Positions 1 to 10,400 of a stretch of DNA of 64,000 nucleotides are shown in pieces (position 1 is the stretch's first letter; every line of letters starts with the position of its first letter). The position numbers and the translations under genes are program-made. The notes beneath the pieces are model-generated. The model searched no databases, had not been told where the DNA came from, and saw only the letters and a program-made list of their open reading frames with translations. Origin of the DNA: Rhodotorula mucilaginosa (taxonomy: Eukaryota > Basidiomycota > Microbotryomycetes > Sporidiobolales > Sporidiobolaceae); assembly GCA_034406715.1 (NCBI GenBank), contig CP137867.1:1116001-1180000 (forward strand), given 5' to 3'.

Positions 1-2499
1 TCGCGTTCGAGATGTCGGACGAGGCACCGTCGGTCACGTTCTCCTTGCCGTAGACGAGCTCTTCAGCGACGCGGCCGCCCATCGCAACATCGAGCTTGGC
101 ACGATACTCGGCGAACGAATGAGATTGACGGTCCTGCGACGCGGGTGGGGGTGAGTTTCGGCCGCTCATGGCACGCCGGGAAAAAAAGACAACTCACCTG
201 TTCCGGAAGCATGAGAGTGTAGCCGAGAGCGTTTCCGCGCGGGATGACGGTGATCGAATGGAGCGGGTAAGCGCCCTTCGTGTAAAGCGCAAGAAGCTGC
301 CAAGGGTTTCCGAGCATGCACAGTCAGTCAACGGGAAATAAGAGACGCCGAATCCAAACGGGACGCGACACTTACGGCGTGGCCGGCTTCGTGGTAAGCG
401 GTCGCGAGCTTGTTCTCTGGCGAGATGAACGCGCTCGTGCGAGCCGCACCCATCATGATGCGTTCCTTGGCCCACTCAAAGTGACTCGGTCGGACCGCGT
501 CGGCATTGTCCGCCGAGGCCTTGACCGCCGCCTGGTTGACGAGAGCCTGCAAGTCGGCACCGGAGAAGCCGATCGTGCCGCGCGCAATGACCGAGATGTC
601 GACCGCCTTGTGGTCGTACTGGACACTCTGCATGTGGTGACGCAAGATTTCCATCCTGCCTCGCACGTCGGGCAACGGCACGACGACGTGCTTGTCGAAC
701 CGGCCGGGACGGACGAGCGCCTTGTCGAGCGATTCGGGGAAGTTGGTCGCTCCGATCAGGATGATGCCCTCTCCCGTAGAGAAGCCGTCCATCTCCGTCA
801 GGAGCTGGTTCAGCGTCTGCTTGTGGAAAGTCTGGTCCTTCGGCGAGCGCTTGCCGCCGATCGCGTCGAGCTCATCGATAAAGACGATCGCGGGGCTGTT
901 CTTGCGCGCGGCGGTAAAGAGCTCGCGGATGCGGCGAGCGCCGACACCGACGTACATCTCGTCGAACTCGGAACCGGACGCCGAGAAGAAGGGCACACCG
1001 GCTTCGCCCGCAACGGCGCGTGCAAGCAGAGTCTTTCCGGTACCGGGCGGGCCTGTAAGCGAATCGCGTCGAAGCAGCGGTCAGCGACGAGCTTTGGCTT
1101 AAGTGACGAGCTCTGTACCGCCAAAAGACGCAGACCACTCACCAGTCAGAAGGACGCCGCGAGGCAACCGACCGCCGAGCTTTTCAAACTTTTTCGGGTC
1201 CTTGAGGAACTCGACGATCTCGTACAACTCAGCTTTGGCCTCTTCGACGCCGTGCACGTCCTTGAACGTTGTACCGCGGCGGGACGGATCAGACGGGTCC
1301 GGAGCGGCGATCGGCTGGAATGGCTGGTTGTTGGCTCCGGCGCGGAGAATACCGGACGAGTCGATCAGGAGCGACAGCAACGAGAGGCTGTTCGATTGTG
1401 TACGTGCGGGTGAGTGAGTGACTAGGGTAGGAGGTCTTTGCGAGAGAGAGGGGGGCCCACTCACAGGAGGAACGAGTAGAGAGCCGTGACCGCGATGAAT
1501 TTAAAGATGCGCCAGAACAAGGGGCTCTTGGCCTCTTCGACGATGACCCGGATCGGCTGCGACTTGCCATCCGACTTTGCTGATGCGGCTGAAGCACCGC
1601 CTCCGAGGACTGAAGACCAAGTACCGAACGAGCCGACCGACTGGACGCGCGCGTCGCCGCCCTTTCCGCGGCCGGCGGAACCGGAGAAGAGGGCCGAGAC
1701 CAGCGCGGCTGGTGGGACGGGAGGAGTCGGAGTCGTGGTTGTAGACGCTGCAGACTGGGCGGGTGCGGGTGCGGGCGCGGGGTGGGATGCCGCGGTCGAT
1801 TGCAGGAGGAGCGCCTCACGGCGACCCGGCGCCGCCTGAATCTTTTCAAACGCCTGGGCCACGTCGGCGTCTTCGACTTCGGCATCGCTCGCCCGCGCTG
1901 CCAGTGTCCGCAAGTAGGCCCGGAACGCCTCGTCGTCCCGGAGCGCTTCGACGGAAGCAGCGGCTCCTCCTCCTCCCTCGAGCCAGAGTCCCGTCGCCTC
2001 CTCGTACAAGCTGACGACCTCGGCGGCATGGGCCGGATCCTTGGTCTCGTACAGTGCCAACGCGAGTCGCAACTTGGCGGAGGCGGACTCGGCCGGAGAT
2101 GACGCGTTCGAGACGGCGTCGCGGAGCGAGTCGAGGTGGCCGTTCGACTGGACCTTGCGAGCCCAGAGCGAGTACGGCGCGGTCGCATCGATGACGATCC
2201 CCGTCCCAGTGGATCGCGCGGACTGCAGCAGCAGCGGTAACCGCTGGGCGGCGTGTTGTCTCGGTAGGAAACTGGACAGGAAGGCGGAAGAGCGAGGAGT
2301 GGGCTGCTGCAGGTGGGACGAGAAATTGCGCAGGACCGTCTGAGGCCTCCTCTGGGCAGTCTGTTACGCGTTTCTGATCAGCAAGCGGTCTCGGTAGACT
2401 CGGGGGCCAGAGTGAGGACGAGAGACGGACTGCATGAGAGAGGTCGAGCAGCAGCTCTCGCAAGAGGCCTGCGCCAGGCCGTGGTGCACCAGGCGGCAT
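1..2499 (-). CDS. YME1: Mitochondrial i-AAA protease YME1 (3' end outside window)
   Basis: ATP-dependent zinc metalloprotease of the mitochondrial inner membrane, which degrades intermembrane-space-facing proteins. Visible in order: an Arg/Ser-rich N-terminus suited to mitochondrial import; one membrane segment ([14 protein letters not shown]) just before the exon end near 1464; Walker A GPPGTGKT (around 1040); Walker [12 protein letters not shown]; the second region of homology ending RPGRFD; and the zinc site HEAGH. HEAGH is split by an intron at 297-375. The last exon in the window (1-133) carries the [11 protein letters not shown] segment, and the C-terminus runs off the window. I chose the ATG at 2499. 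It needs a 61-nt intron at 2307-2367 to reach the long open exon below it. A second ATG at 2435 lies in the frame of that exon but meets a TAA. The domain order is diagnostic of the YME1 rather than the m-AAA branch, because there is one N-terminal membrane segment. Confidence 0.9.
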
Positions 2500-2751
2500 G
2501 CTTGTTTCGCCCCTTTCACGCCTTGCACACGATCAAAAGCGAGCGAAAGGTCAAGCGAGTGGCGTGAAAGAGGCGAGTCGGCGAGCCGAGCAAGTGCCGA
2601 CGTCCGGCCATCGACTACCTTGCATTCGCTCTAGATCTGTATACATGGTCACATACAGACTCCCTATTGTATTCCGCATTCGCCGGAACCATTCCGCAGT
2701 CAGTCCGCTCGAATTTGGGAACTTCTGACTAATTGCAAGTCTCTGCGTTTC

Positions 2752-3640
2752 TCACGCCTCTTGGGCTTTCGAACGAGCAGAATAGAACCAGTAGCCGGCG
2801 GCCGCCGCGAGGAGAACCCACTTGAGGTAGTTGGTCTCGGGCGGTGGGACTTCGGTCGGTATAGGCGTGCCGGAGAGCGAATGCCCCTGACCGGGGAAAG
2901 GCTTCGAGTCGCCGCCACCTGCTGACGCTCCCATGAACTGCTTGACTCCGGCCTCGATCCTGCATGTGTGTCATGTGTTAGCTCGCGTTGACAGAAATCG
3001 TCAGCAGGACCGCGCACGCGGGGAAGACGCACGCTCCGGCGTTGGCGCCCTTAACTTCGTGCACTTTTCGTTCGTTCTTGACATAGGCAAAGGTCGGCAT
3101 GGCAGTGACCTTGTACGCCCGCGCGACATCCTGCGCCTTGTCGACTGCGGAAAGGGATCAAGGAATCAGTACGCGCGGGACGGGCGGTGGAGAGGCGAGC
3201 AAGGACACGAACCGTCGACTTTTAGGAAAGTTGCTCCGGGATACTGGCTAGCGAGCTTTTCAAACACGGGCGCAATGGCATGCTGTTCCCCCCGATCCCA
3301 GATTAGTGTCTGTGACGCAAGTAGCGAGGCGCACGTTTACGCACACAGGGTCCGCACCCTGGGAGGGGTTAAGTTAGGGGCTCGAGGGTCAGCACACGGC
3401 GTTGTCAGAGCGCGAGACGACGGCGGAGCAGTCGGGATGAGCTCACACGTCGCATGGAAGTCGATCTGATTGAGTGGAACGTGCGCGTCAGCAGTGTGGC
3501 GAGCTGCAGTCTCGGAGTGGGGCTCGCGGCGAGCAGAGAGGAGGAGGCGGGAGGAAGCGTACGACGACGAGGCGGTCCTTGTTGGCCGAGAGGACCTTGT
3601 TCAGCTGCGGCAAGCTCTCTATATGCTCGATCGCAGGCAT
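2752..3640 (-). CDS. Thioredoxin with C-terminal membrane anchor
   Basis: Disulfide reductase of the thioredoxin fold, about 165 residues. The spliced product reads MPAIEHIESLPQLNKVL, then IDFHATWCGPC with the complete WCGPC active site, then KVDVDKAQDVA and the cis-Pro loop TAMPTF, so the fold is intact. After the fold comes a Gly/Ser/Pro linker and a single hydrophobic segment (WVLLAAAAGYWFY) ending about 9 residues from the stop. That is the layout of a tail-anchored protein facing the cytosol. The active site lies on two micro-exons, 3447-3465 (19 nt) and 3345-3358 (14 nt). Each is flanked by GTGAGC/GTGCGT donors and CAG acceptors. The gene is transcribed away from the synaptojanin gene across a 116-bp gap. 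A soluble thioredoxin-like assignment would miss the tail, which is in frame through the last exon to the stop at 2752. Confidence 0.85.
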
Positions 3641-3756
3641 GGCAGGCTATACTTGAGAGTCAAGCGCCGTCATCTCGTAGTTCGTCTCTCTCGCTCGCTC
3701 TCATCGGTCGAGCCGGGGCTAGAGAGCGGCTGGGGGTTGACGGCTGCCTAGAGACC
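3641..3756. promoter_or_regulatory. Short divergent promoter, thioredoxin / synaptojanin
   Basis: Only 116 bp separate the two divergent start codons, so both core promoters must lie here or overlap the 5' leaders. I see no clear TATA box or named operator. Confidence 0.5.
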
Positions 3757-6700
3757 ATGCTGCAAGTCCCGCTACAGCTCTGGCTGATCCGCCAACCGCA
3801 GCGCAAACTCGTCATCGTCTCGTCCGACTGGGCGCTCCTCTTCCTCCGCCAACCTCGAGCCAACAATGCACCACAGTCCGACGCAGGAGAAGACGAATCG
3901 GTCGTCATAGAGCTCATACCGAGGCAGGACGTCGACCTCGAGCAGGCGACCCTCTTGCACAGTCGGGTCAGCGGCTGTCTCGGCGTCCTCGCCATCGGAG
4001 GAGGTAAGCAGCTCCAGCACGCCCACTCTCATCGCAGCGCTGATGCTTACCACCCCCACAGACGTCTTCTTGCCCGTCATCACGCATGCGACCCAACTCG
4101 GCTCCGCCTACTCGAGAAAGCTGTCTGGAATCGGTGCAGAACCCATCAACCGGATCCTCTCTGTCGACTTTTTCTGCCTCTCCTCCTCCGCCTTTGACTA
4201 CCTGCACGCTCCGATCCCAACGACGGCGGGAGATGCGTACGGAAACGGGAGCTATCAGAGCTCAACCGAGTCGTTCGAGATCTCGCCTTCGACCTCGGCG
4301 TCTTCCAACCTCTCTTCCGCTTCCCGCGCAGAACTCGCGGCCCCGCCGCCCACTGCCCTCGAACACCCGTGTCAAGCGATCCGCAAGATCCTCGCCAACT
4401 CGAATTTTTACTTTCCGTCCGGACCCGACGCGTTCGACCTCTCGACTCGGTTACAAGCACGGCTTGAGAAGGCTGCAGAACGGCAATCTGGTGACCCTGG
4501 CTTGACCGACGGCGTGGATGCCGAGCTGAACCCGGACGGGTACGAAGAAGCCCAGATCGACCACGACGGCCGTTTCCTCTGGAACACGTACCTGGTCGGA
4601 CCGCTCCTCTCGTTCCGAACCTCGCTCTCGCCCGACATGCGATCCATCTTTGACGAGCAGGGCTTCATGGTCCTCGCCATCCAGGGTTACGTCGGCACGT
4701 ACGATATCCACATCGGAGGCGAACCGGTCGTCCTCAGCTTGATCAGCCGACTGGGTTGGAAGCGGAGCGGAACCAGGTTCAACGTTCGCGGCGTCGACGA
4801 TGACGGCTCGGTCGCCAACTTTGTCGAGACCGAGACGATCTTGAGGACGAAAGACCTCTGCTTCTCGTATGTGCAGACTCGGGGGAGCGTCCCGTGTAAG
4901 TCGGACGTGGTTCTTCGCTTTCGAATCCACCAAGGATCCACAGGTCCGCGGGAGCGTACTGACGCGGGCACGCTCTTGCGCACAGTGTTTTGGGAAGAAG
5001 GCGGAAGTCAACCTTTCAACCAAAAGATCACCATCACTCGCCCGATCGAGGCTTCCCTCCCCGCCTTCCTCCGCCACTGCGAAGACCTCCTCGAGCACTA
5101 CTCTCGCTTCCACATTCTCAACCTCCTCGCCAACAAGGAAGGCGAAGCGGCCTTGACCCAGGCGTACGAGGCGCACCTCCGCGCGGCACAGGACGCGGAC
5201 GAGAACGTGCGCGACAACGTCGGCATGACCGAGTTTGATTTCCATGCGCGGTCGAAGGGCGGAGGGGGCATCGATAGCGTGCAGGCGCAGTTGTGGCGAG
5301 AGGTGGAGAGTACGGAAGAGACGATCGGGGCCTGCGTTGTTGGCGTTGGTCAGAGTGGCGATGCGACCCAGATCATGTCCCAGAATGGCGTCTTCCGAAC
5401 AAACTGCAAAGGTGCGTATCCCGTCTCGGACCGCATCTTGGCCAGTTTTCTATCCATACTGACACCTTTGTCGTGGCAGATGTATTTTCTTTTTCACTCT
5501 TTTCATGACACGAATGAGATCGTCCGACTAACCGAGCTTTCTCACCCCCGTTGTGCAGTGTTTGGACCGCACGAACGCCGTCGAAGACTCGTTGTCGCGC
5601 TTCGCCCTCGAAGGCTTCCTCCGCAACACCAGACCGGAATGGCTCGGCGTCATGGAATCCGCCACACTGTGGGCATCCCATCGAACCTTGTGGGCCGACG
5701 TGCGCATCCTTTCTTCTCCTCTGCGGTCGTCGAGACGAGGGCTCAGATTCTGAACCTTGTAACAGAACGGCGACGCGCTCAGCAAGATTTATGTCGGTAC
5801 CGGCGCGATCAACACCTCTTTCACGCGAACGGGCAAGAAGAGCCTCGCCGGACTGCTTTCGGACGCGTCGAAAAGGTTCGCTTTCTTGCCCACCCGCTTC
5901 ATCTTTCTCTCGCTCAGATCGACTACTGAGATTTCGGCGAATTCAACAGCGTGAACCGGGTGTTTCAGCAGCAGCTCTTCGACTCGGGGAAACAGAAGGC
6001 GATCGATGCGCTCCTGGTAAGTCGTTCTTGCTGACGTGGACGTCTATACACGAGTGCAGTGATTTATGTAAACACGACTCGCGAGGACGACTCACTAAGT
6101 GCCCTTTTCCGCAGGGAAACCTTGCGACCTCTCGACGCGTTCGGATCTACAACCCGATTCACGAGTCTCTGCGATCGCAACTGCGGAAACGCGAGCACGA
6201 GTTCACCACCTATGATACCGAGAATATCTGGGTCGGGACGTACAACCTGAACGGTCGTCCGCCGAGCGACGAGAGCCTGTTGCCTTGGCTGTTTCCAACA
6301 GCGGGTGAGCGTCGTGATCCATCAGACGTTCCAACTTCGCTAGAAAAGTAACCCACGCTCACATTTCGCTCGCAGGTCCGGATCCCTCTCTACTGGTCCT
6401 CGGCTTTCAAGAGATTGTCCCGCTCTCGCCGCAGCAGATCATGGCAACAGATCCGGAAAAGAAGTACGCGGGTTTTCCCTGGAGACTAAGCGTTGATCGT
6501 CCTCCAGACTGACACCGCTATCCTCTACTCTCCAGACGCAGATGGGAGCAGCACATCCTGTCGACCGTCGCAAACCGGCCCGATAAGAAATCGGACTATG
6601 TCCTCTTGCGCTCGGGCCAGCTGGTAGGCACGGCCTTGATCGTGCTGTGCAAGAAGGAGGTTGCCGCCGAAGTGAGGAACGTCGAAGCAGCGATCAAGAA

Positions 6701-8338
6701 GGTGCGGCTTGCCAGTCGTCATGTCTCCTTGGACAATCGTGACAGCGCTCCTGACCCCTCTCAGTGATTGCAGACCGGTGTGCGAGGTCTGGCCGGGAAC
6801 AGTACGTTGCTCTTGACTCGATCCCGCCCCTTTGCACCAGTTGATCGCCCCCTTCCCGCCCAACAGAGGGCGCTGTCGCTATCAGACTCGACTACCGCGC
6901 CACCTCGTTCTGCTTCTTGACAGCCCATCTCGCCGCCGGTCACAGCAACGTCGGCGAACGGGAGCAAGATTATGCTACCATCGCCGACGGTCTGCATTTT
7001 TCGCGCGGCAAGACGATCTCGAACCACGAGTGGGTCCATCGCATCCAGCGAAATCCTGTCCTCCACGACTTGGGAGCTGACCTTTGTGTGGTGGTGATTC
7101 GCAGAAATGTGATCTGGGCTGCAGACACCAACTTCCGGATTTCGCTCTTGAACGAGGAGGTTCGCAGTCTCGCGGCTTCAGATGACTATGATCGCCTGTG
7201 GGCTGCCGACCAAGTCAGTCACACGAACGCGCCTCTCTGTAGTGGTGCTTTCCGATGCTCACCTCAGATGTCATCGCAGCTCAACACGTCAATGGCGAGC
7301 GGCCGTTCCTTTGCAGGATACATCGAAGCTCCGATCGTCTTCCGCCCGACATACAAGTCAGTCTCCAGTTCGTTTCGGGCAGTAACCTGCAGACTCCCAC
7401 CCTGACACTGGGCTTCTCGAACAGGTACGACAACGGCACGGATGATTACGATACTTCAGACAAAATGCGGATCCCCGCCTATACGGATCGGATCCTCTAC
7501 AAAGGCGAAGGAGTACGTCGCAGCCCGTTCTCTTGCCTCGCATACGTCCCTGCTCAGCTGACAGGATATCGAGCACTCTATAGCTCGATTGCTATCGCTA
7601 TCAACGAGCCGAGCTGCGAACGTCCGACCACCGCCCAGGCAAGTCGACCACTCTGCTTTTCCGAGCCGGGGCCTTGCCCAAGCTGACCACACACTCTGTG
7701 TAGTGTACGCCTTGTTCCGAAGCAGGATCCGAACTATCGACGCTGCGAAACGCGCTGCACTGCGCAAAGAGCTTTTGCAGCAGTTGCTGAAACACTCGCC
7801 GCACGAGTCGCTCGACGCCAAGCTGAGTCGGGTCTCGATCAACGGTCGTGATTCCGACCGAACACGGTTGCCGCCCCCTTCTACGGACCGGCAAGCGTGG
7901 TGGAACGGCAAGGATGGATCGTTTGAGCCGCCGCCTCTCCCGCCGCGACCACGCAATCGAGCCGTCACGAACCCTTTCGAGCCGGATTTTTACGCAGACC
8001 GAGCGAGTATGGCGAGTGCAAACTCGGACCGGTCGTCCGCTGCGGCGGCTAGGGCAGCGCCTCCGCCACCGCCGAAACCAATTCGCCGAGGTTCTGCCGC
8101 GCGAGTGGAAGAAACGCCCGTCGGGTCACTGATCGACGTGTCGGATACGGAATCAACCACCAGCCCGCCACTGACGACGACCACTCCTAATCCCGCGTTC
8201 CGGGCCGTCAAGCGTAAGCCGCCACCCGCGCCGCCGAGCCGGACCGGTTCCTCGGCGTCGCAAACACTTGCTGCGTCTGCGCATTCGGAAAAGGTAGACA
8301 GTCACGACACCGGTGAGAGCTGGCAGATGCTCTCTTAG
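3757..8338 (+). CDS. Synaptojanin-type inositol polyphosphate 5-phosphatase (INP51/52/53 family)
   Basis: Dual phosphoinositide phosphatase with an N-terminal Sac domain, a 5-phosphatase domain and a proline-rich tail, as in endocytic synaptojanins that clear PI(4,5)P2 at the plasma membrane. The Sac domain runs from MLQVPLQLWLIRQP to about 6000 and holds the catalytic stretch RTNCKDCLDRTN. The 5-phosphatase domain shows WVGTYNLNGR, LVLGFQEIVPLS, TGVRGLAGN, a TAHLAAG stretch, WAADTNFRI, IPAYTDRIL and SDHRPVYALF. The C-terminus has PPPPPKPIRR and PPPAPPSR runs typical of SH3 ligands. It is intron-rich. Two oddities: the catalytic loop needs a 2-nt micro-exon at 5480-5481, and SDHRPV is split by a GC-AG intron (7639-7703). 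Which yeast INP gene it matches most closely cannot be settled by eye. Confidence 0.92.
5480..5481 (+). other. Predicted 2-nt micro-exon (AT) inside the Sac catalytic loop
   Basis: Exon ...AAAG ends at 5411 with donor GTGCGT (5412). Exon TGTTTGGAC starts at 5559 after TTGTGCAG. Joining these two directly gives the wrong frame. The 147-nt gap contains an internal acceptor GTGGCAG at 5479, preceded by a CTGAC branch site, then AT, then a donor GTATTT at 5482. This splits it into introns of 68 and 77 nt, the second with its own CTAAC branch site. G + AT makes GAT (Asp), giving the family-perfect RTNCKDCLDRTN. Confidence 0.75.
7639..7703 (+). other. GC-AG intron in the synaptojanin gene
   Basis: Donor GCAAGT follows CCAG. 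Acceptor TGTGTAG precedes TGTACGCC. Only this join yields SDHRPVYALF, the conserved C-terminal motif of inositol 5-phosphatases. A GT donor is not available in the right phase. Confidence 0.8.
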
Positions 8339-8491
8339 ACTCTGCAACCGGGCCCTGTCCTTTTTTACCCATTTTCGAGAGCGCCCGGCTGCGCGGAAGC
8401 GAAAGAGCAAACTCGAGACGCGCCGACGACGCGTTCGCGGCTGTCGCTCGTCGACTCGCAGCTGCTCTAGCGACGCTGCGCTGTAGCTGCG

Positions 8492-10232
8492 ATGACTGAG
8501 GACTGGTCCGTGTCTGCGCTCTCTGCGCTTCGCTTGCGCCTCGGTGAGTCGAAAAATCCGGATCCGCTCTCTCTCTTCTCCTCGACGCGTCTCGCTAACT
8601 TGCGTCACTCTAGCTCGTACCAAGGCTCAGGAAGCACAGCTGACGCAGGAGGAACACAAGCTCGTCGAGCCCTTCTCGCCGCTCTTTGTCTACCCGATTT
8701 ACGGCGAGGAGGAGACCATCTTTGGCTTCAAAGGTCTCGACATTGACGTACGCTTCTTCTCCTCCGTCTCTTTCTCTCGAGGCAGTTGCTGACGGCGCTT
8801 TCGTGTGGTGTACACAGTACCGCTTCGCGTCCGGCTCTCTCGCGCAGTACCTCGGCATCTCGTACGAGGCAAAGTTCCCCGACACGGGGTCGGTCAAGGC
8901 AGACGACCCCGAAAAGATCCTCTACGACTTTATCCCGCCCGATTACACGAAATCTCTCGCTGCTTTCACCGACACGGTCGAGAAGGATGGCCGCGACTTC
9001 AAGCCGATCGGCGAACGCATCGGCGCGTACAGGATAAAGGACCGGGGGCAAAACGGCAACGGCAACGGCAAGGGGAAAGGAAAGAGCCGCGCCGGTCCCG
9101 TCTTGCCGGACCGCGATTGGGAGCTCGTCGACGACGCGGAGACGGAGACGGGCGACGGCGTGCAGTACGAGGCCTACTGGTCGAATTGGGATACGCCGGG
9201 CTTCAAGGAGTACCACCGGAGGATGCAGATCTTTGCGCTGCTCTACATCGAGGGCGCATCCTACATTGACGAAGAGGACGGGCGATGGGAGTTCGTCACA
9301 CTGTACGCTCCCTTTGCTGCCGTTTTCGCTCGACGTTGCGCAAGCTGACCCTTAAAGACACGCTCTGCAGGTTTGAACGGCGGAAACAGGGCGAAGACGT
9401 CTCGTTCCACTTTGTTGGCTACGTCTCGTTCTACTCCTTCTTCTGCTGGCCTGATACAAAACGATTGAGGCTTGCGTAAGGTGCCAATCTTCGCCGACGG
9501 GTTCATGGTACTCCGGCTCACAATCGACTTGCACACAGCCAATTCGTCATCCTGCCGCTCTACCACGGTCTCGGTCACGGCTGTGAGGCGGCATCTGTTT
9601 GTGTGCGGGGATTGTGGACTGAATGTGCTGACGGGAGGCGTCTTTTATAGCCGCTCTGTACACCCTGTGCTACCGGAATATCCTTTCCCGGAAGGAAATC
9701 AGCGAACTTACGGGTATGTTCTCCCAAGCTTCATACCTCGAGCCTCCCGAATGAACTGACTCGAACCGCAATGACTCGTAGTGGAGGATCCGTCAGAAGC
9801 CTTCGAGGACATGCGCGACAAATGCGACCTTTACACGCTCATCTCTGAAAAGGCGCTCGATGGGATTAAGGCGCCTCTCGATCGGACGTGGACCGAGTCC
9901 GTGCGGCTTCAGTACAAGCTCGCAGATGTGAGTCTTGCTCGCGATCCTGTTGGTTCCCCGCGCAGTAGCTACTGCTGACGCCGTTGGCACCTGCTCTTTA
10001 GCGGCAATTCTACCGCCTCGTCGAGATGCTGCTGCTCCTCACGGCGGATCCGAACGACGAGGCCCAGCAACGCGCGATCCGGTTGACGGTGAAGAAGCGG
10101 CTGTACCTGTTCAACCAGACCACTCTCAGCCAGATCGAGGACAAGGAGGAGCGCAAGGCAAAGCTGCAGGAAACGTTCGAGAGTGTGCGGGCGGACTACG
10201 AACGCTTGACGGAGAAGTTTGTAGAGGCATGA
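8492..10232 (+). CDS. HAT1: Histone acetyltransferase type B catalytic subunit
   Basis: Acetylates newly made histone H4 at its N-terminal lysines before chromatin assembly, normally with an RbAp46/48-type partner. The start MTEDWSVSALSALRLRL matches the short N-terminal helix of yeast HAT1. It is followed by FSPLFVYPIYGEEETIFGF, which is diagnostic. The acetyl-CoA pocket appears as FVILPLYHGLGHGSALY (the GxGxG loop, split by an intron), then TVEDPSEAFEDMRD with the catalytic acidic residue region, and a helical C-terminus ending EKFVEA. A short Asn/Gly then Lys/Gly repeat (about 9048-9090) sits in a surface loop before the conserved DWELVDD segment and looks like lineage-specific low complexity. 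The gene lies 153 bp downstream of the synaptojanin stop on the same strand and converges on the copper ATPase. Confidence 0.93.
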
Positions 10233-10400
10233 ACGAGAATCTGAAGCCCTTTGCAGACGACGAGACGAATTAAGCGAGTGGAGTGACTCGAGAGGGCGGA
10301 AAGCAGAACTACAGGTATCGAAAGGCGAAGGTATGAAAGACAACAAGGTGGTCAACACATGCGACGTGCGAAAAGAAGAGTCTATATGCTAGTGTGTATG

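Noticed and set aside
4990-5238. Pro/Arg-rich frame in the synaptojanin gene as a separate gene
   Set aside because: Out-of-frame reading of the Sac-domain exon, which shows clear homology in its own frame.
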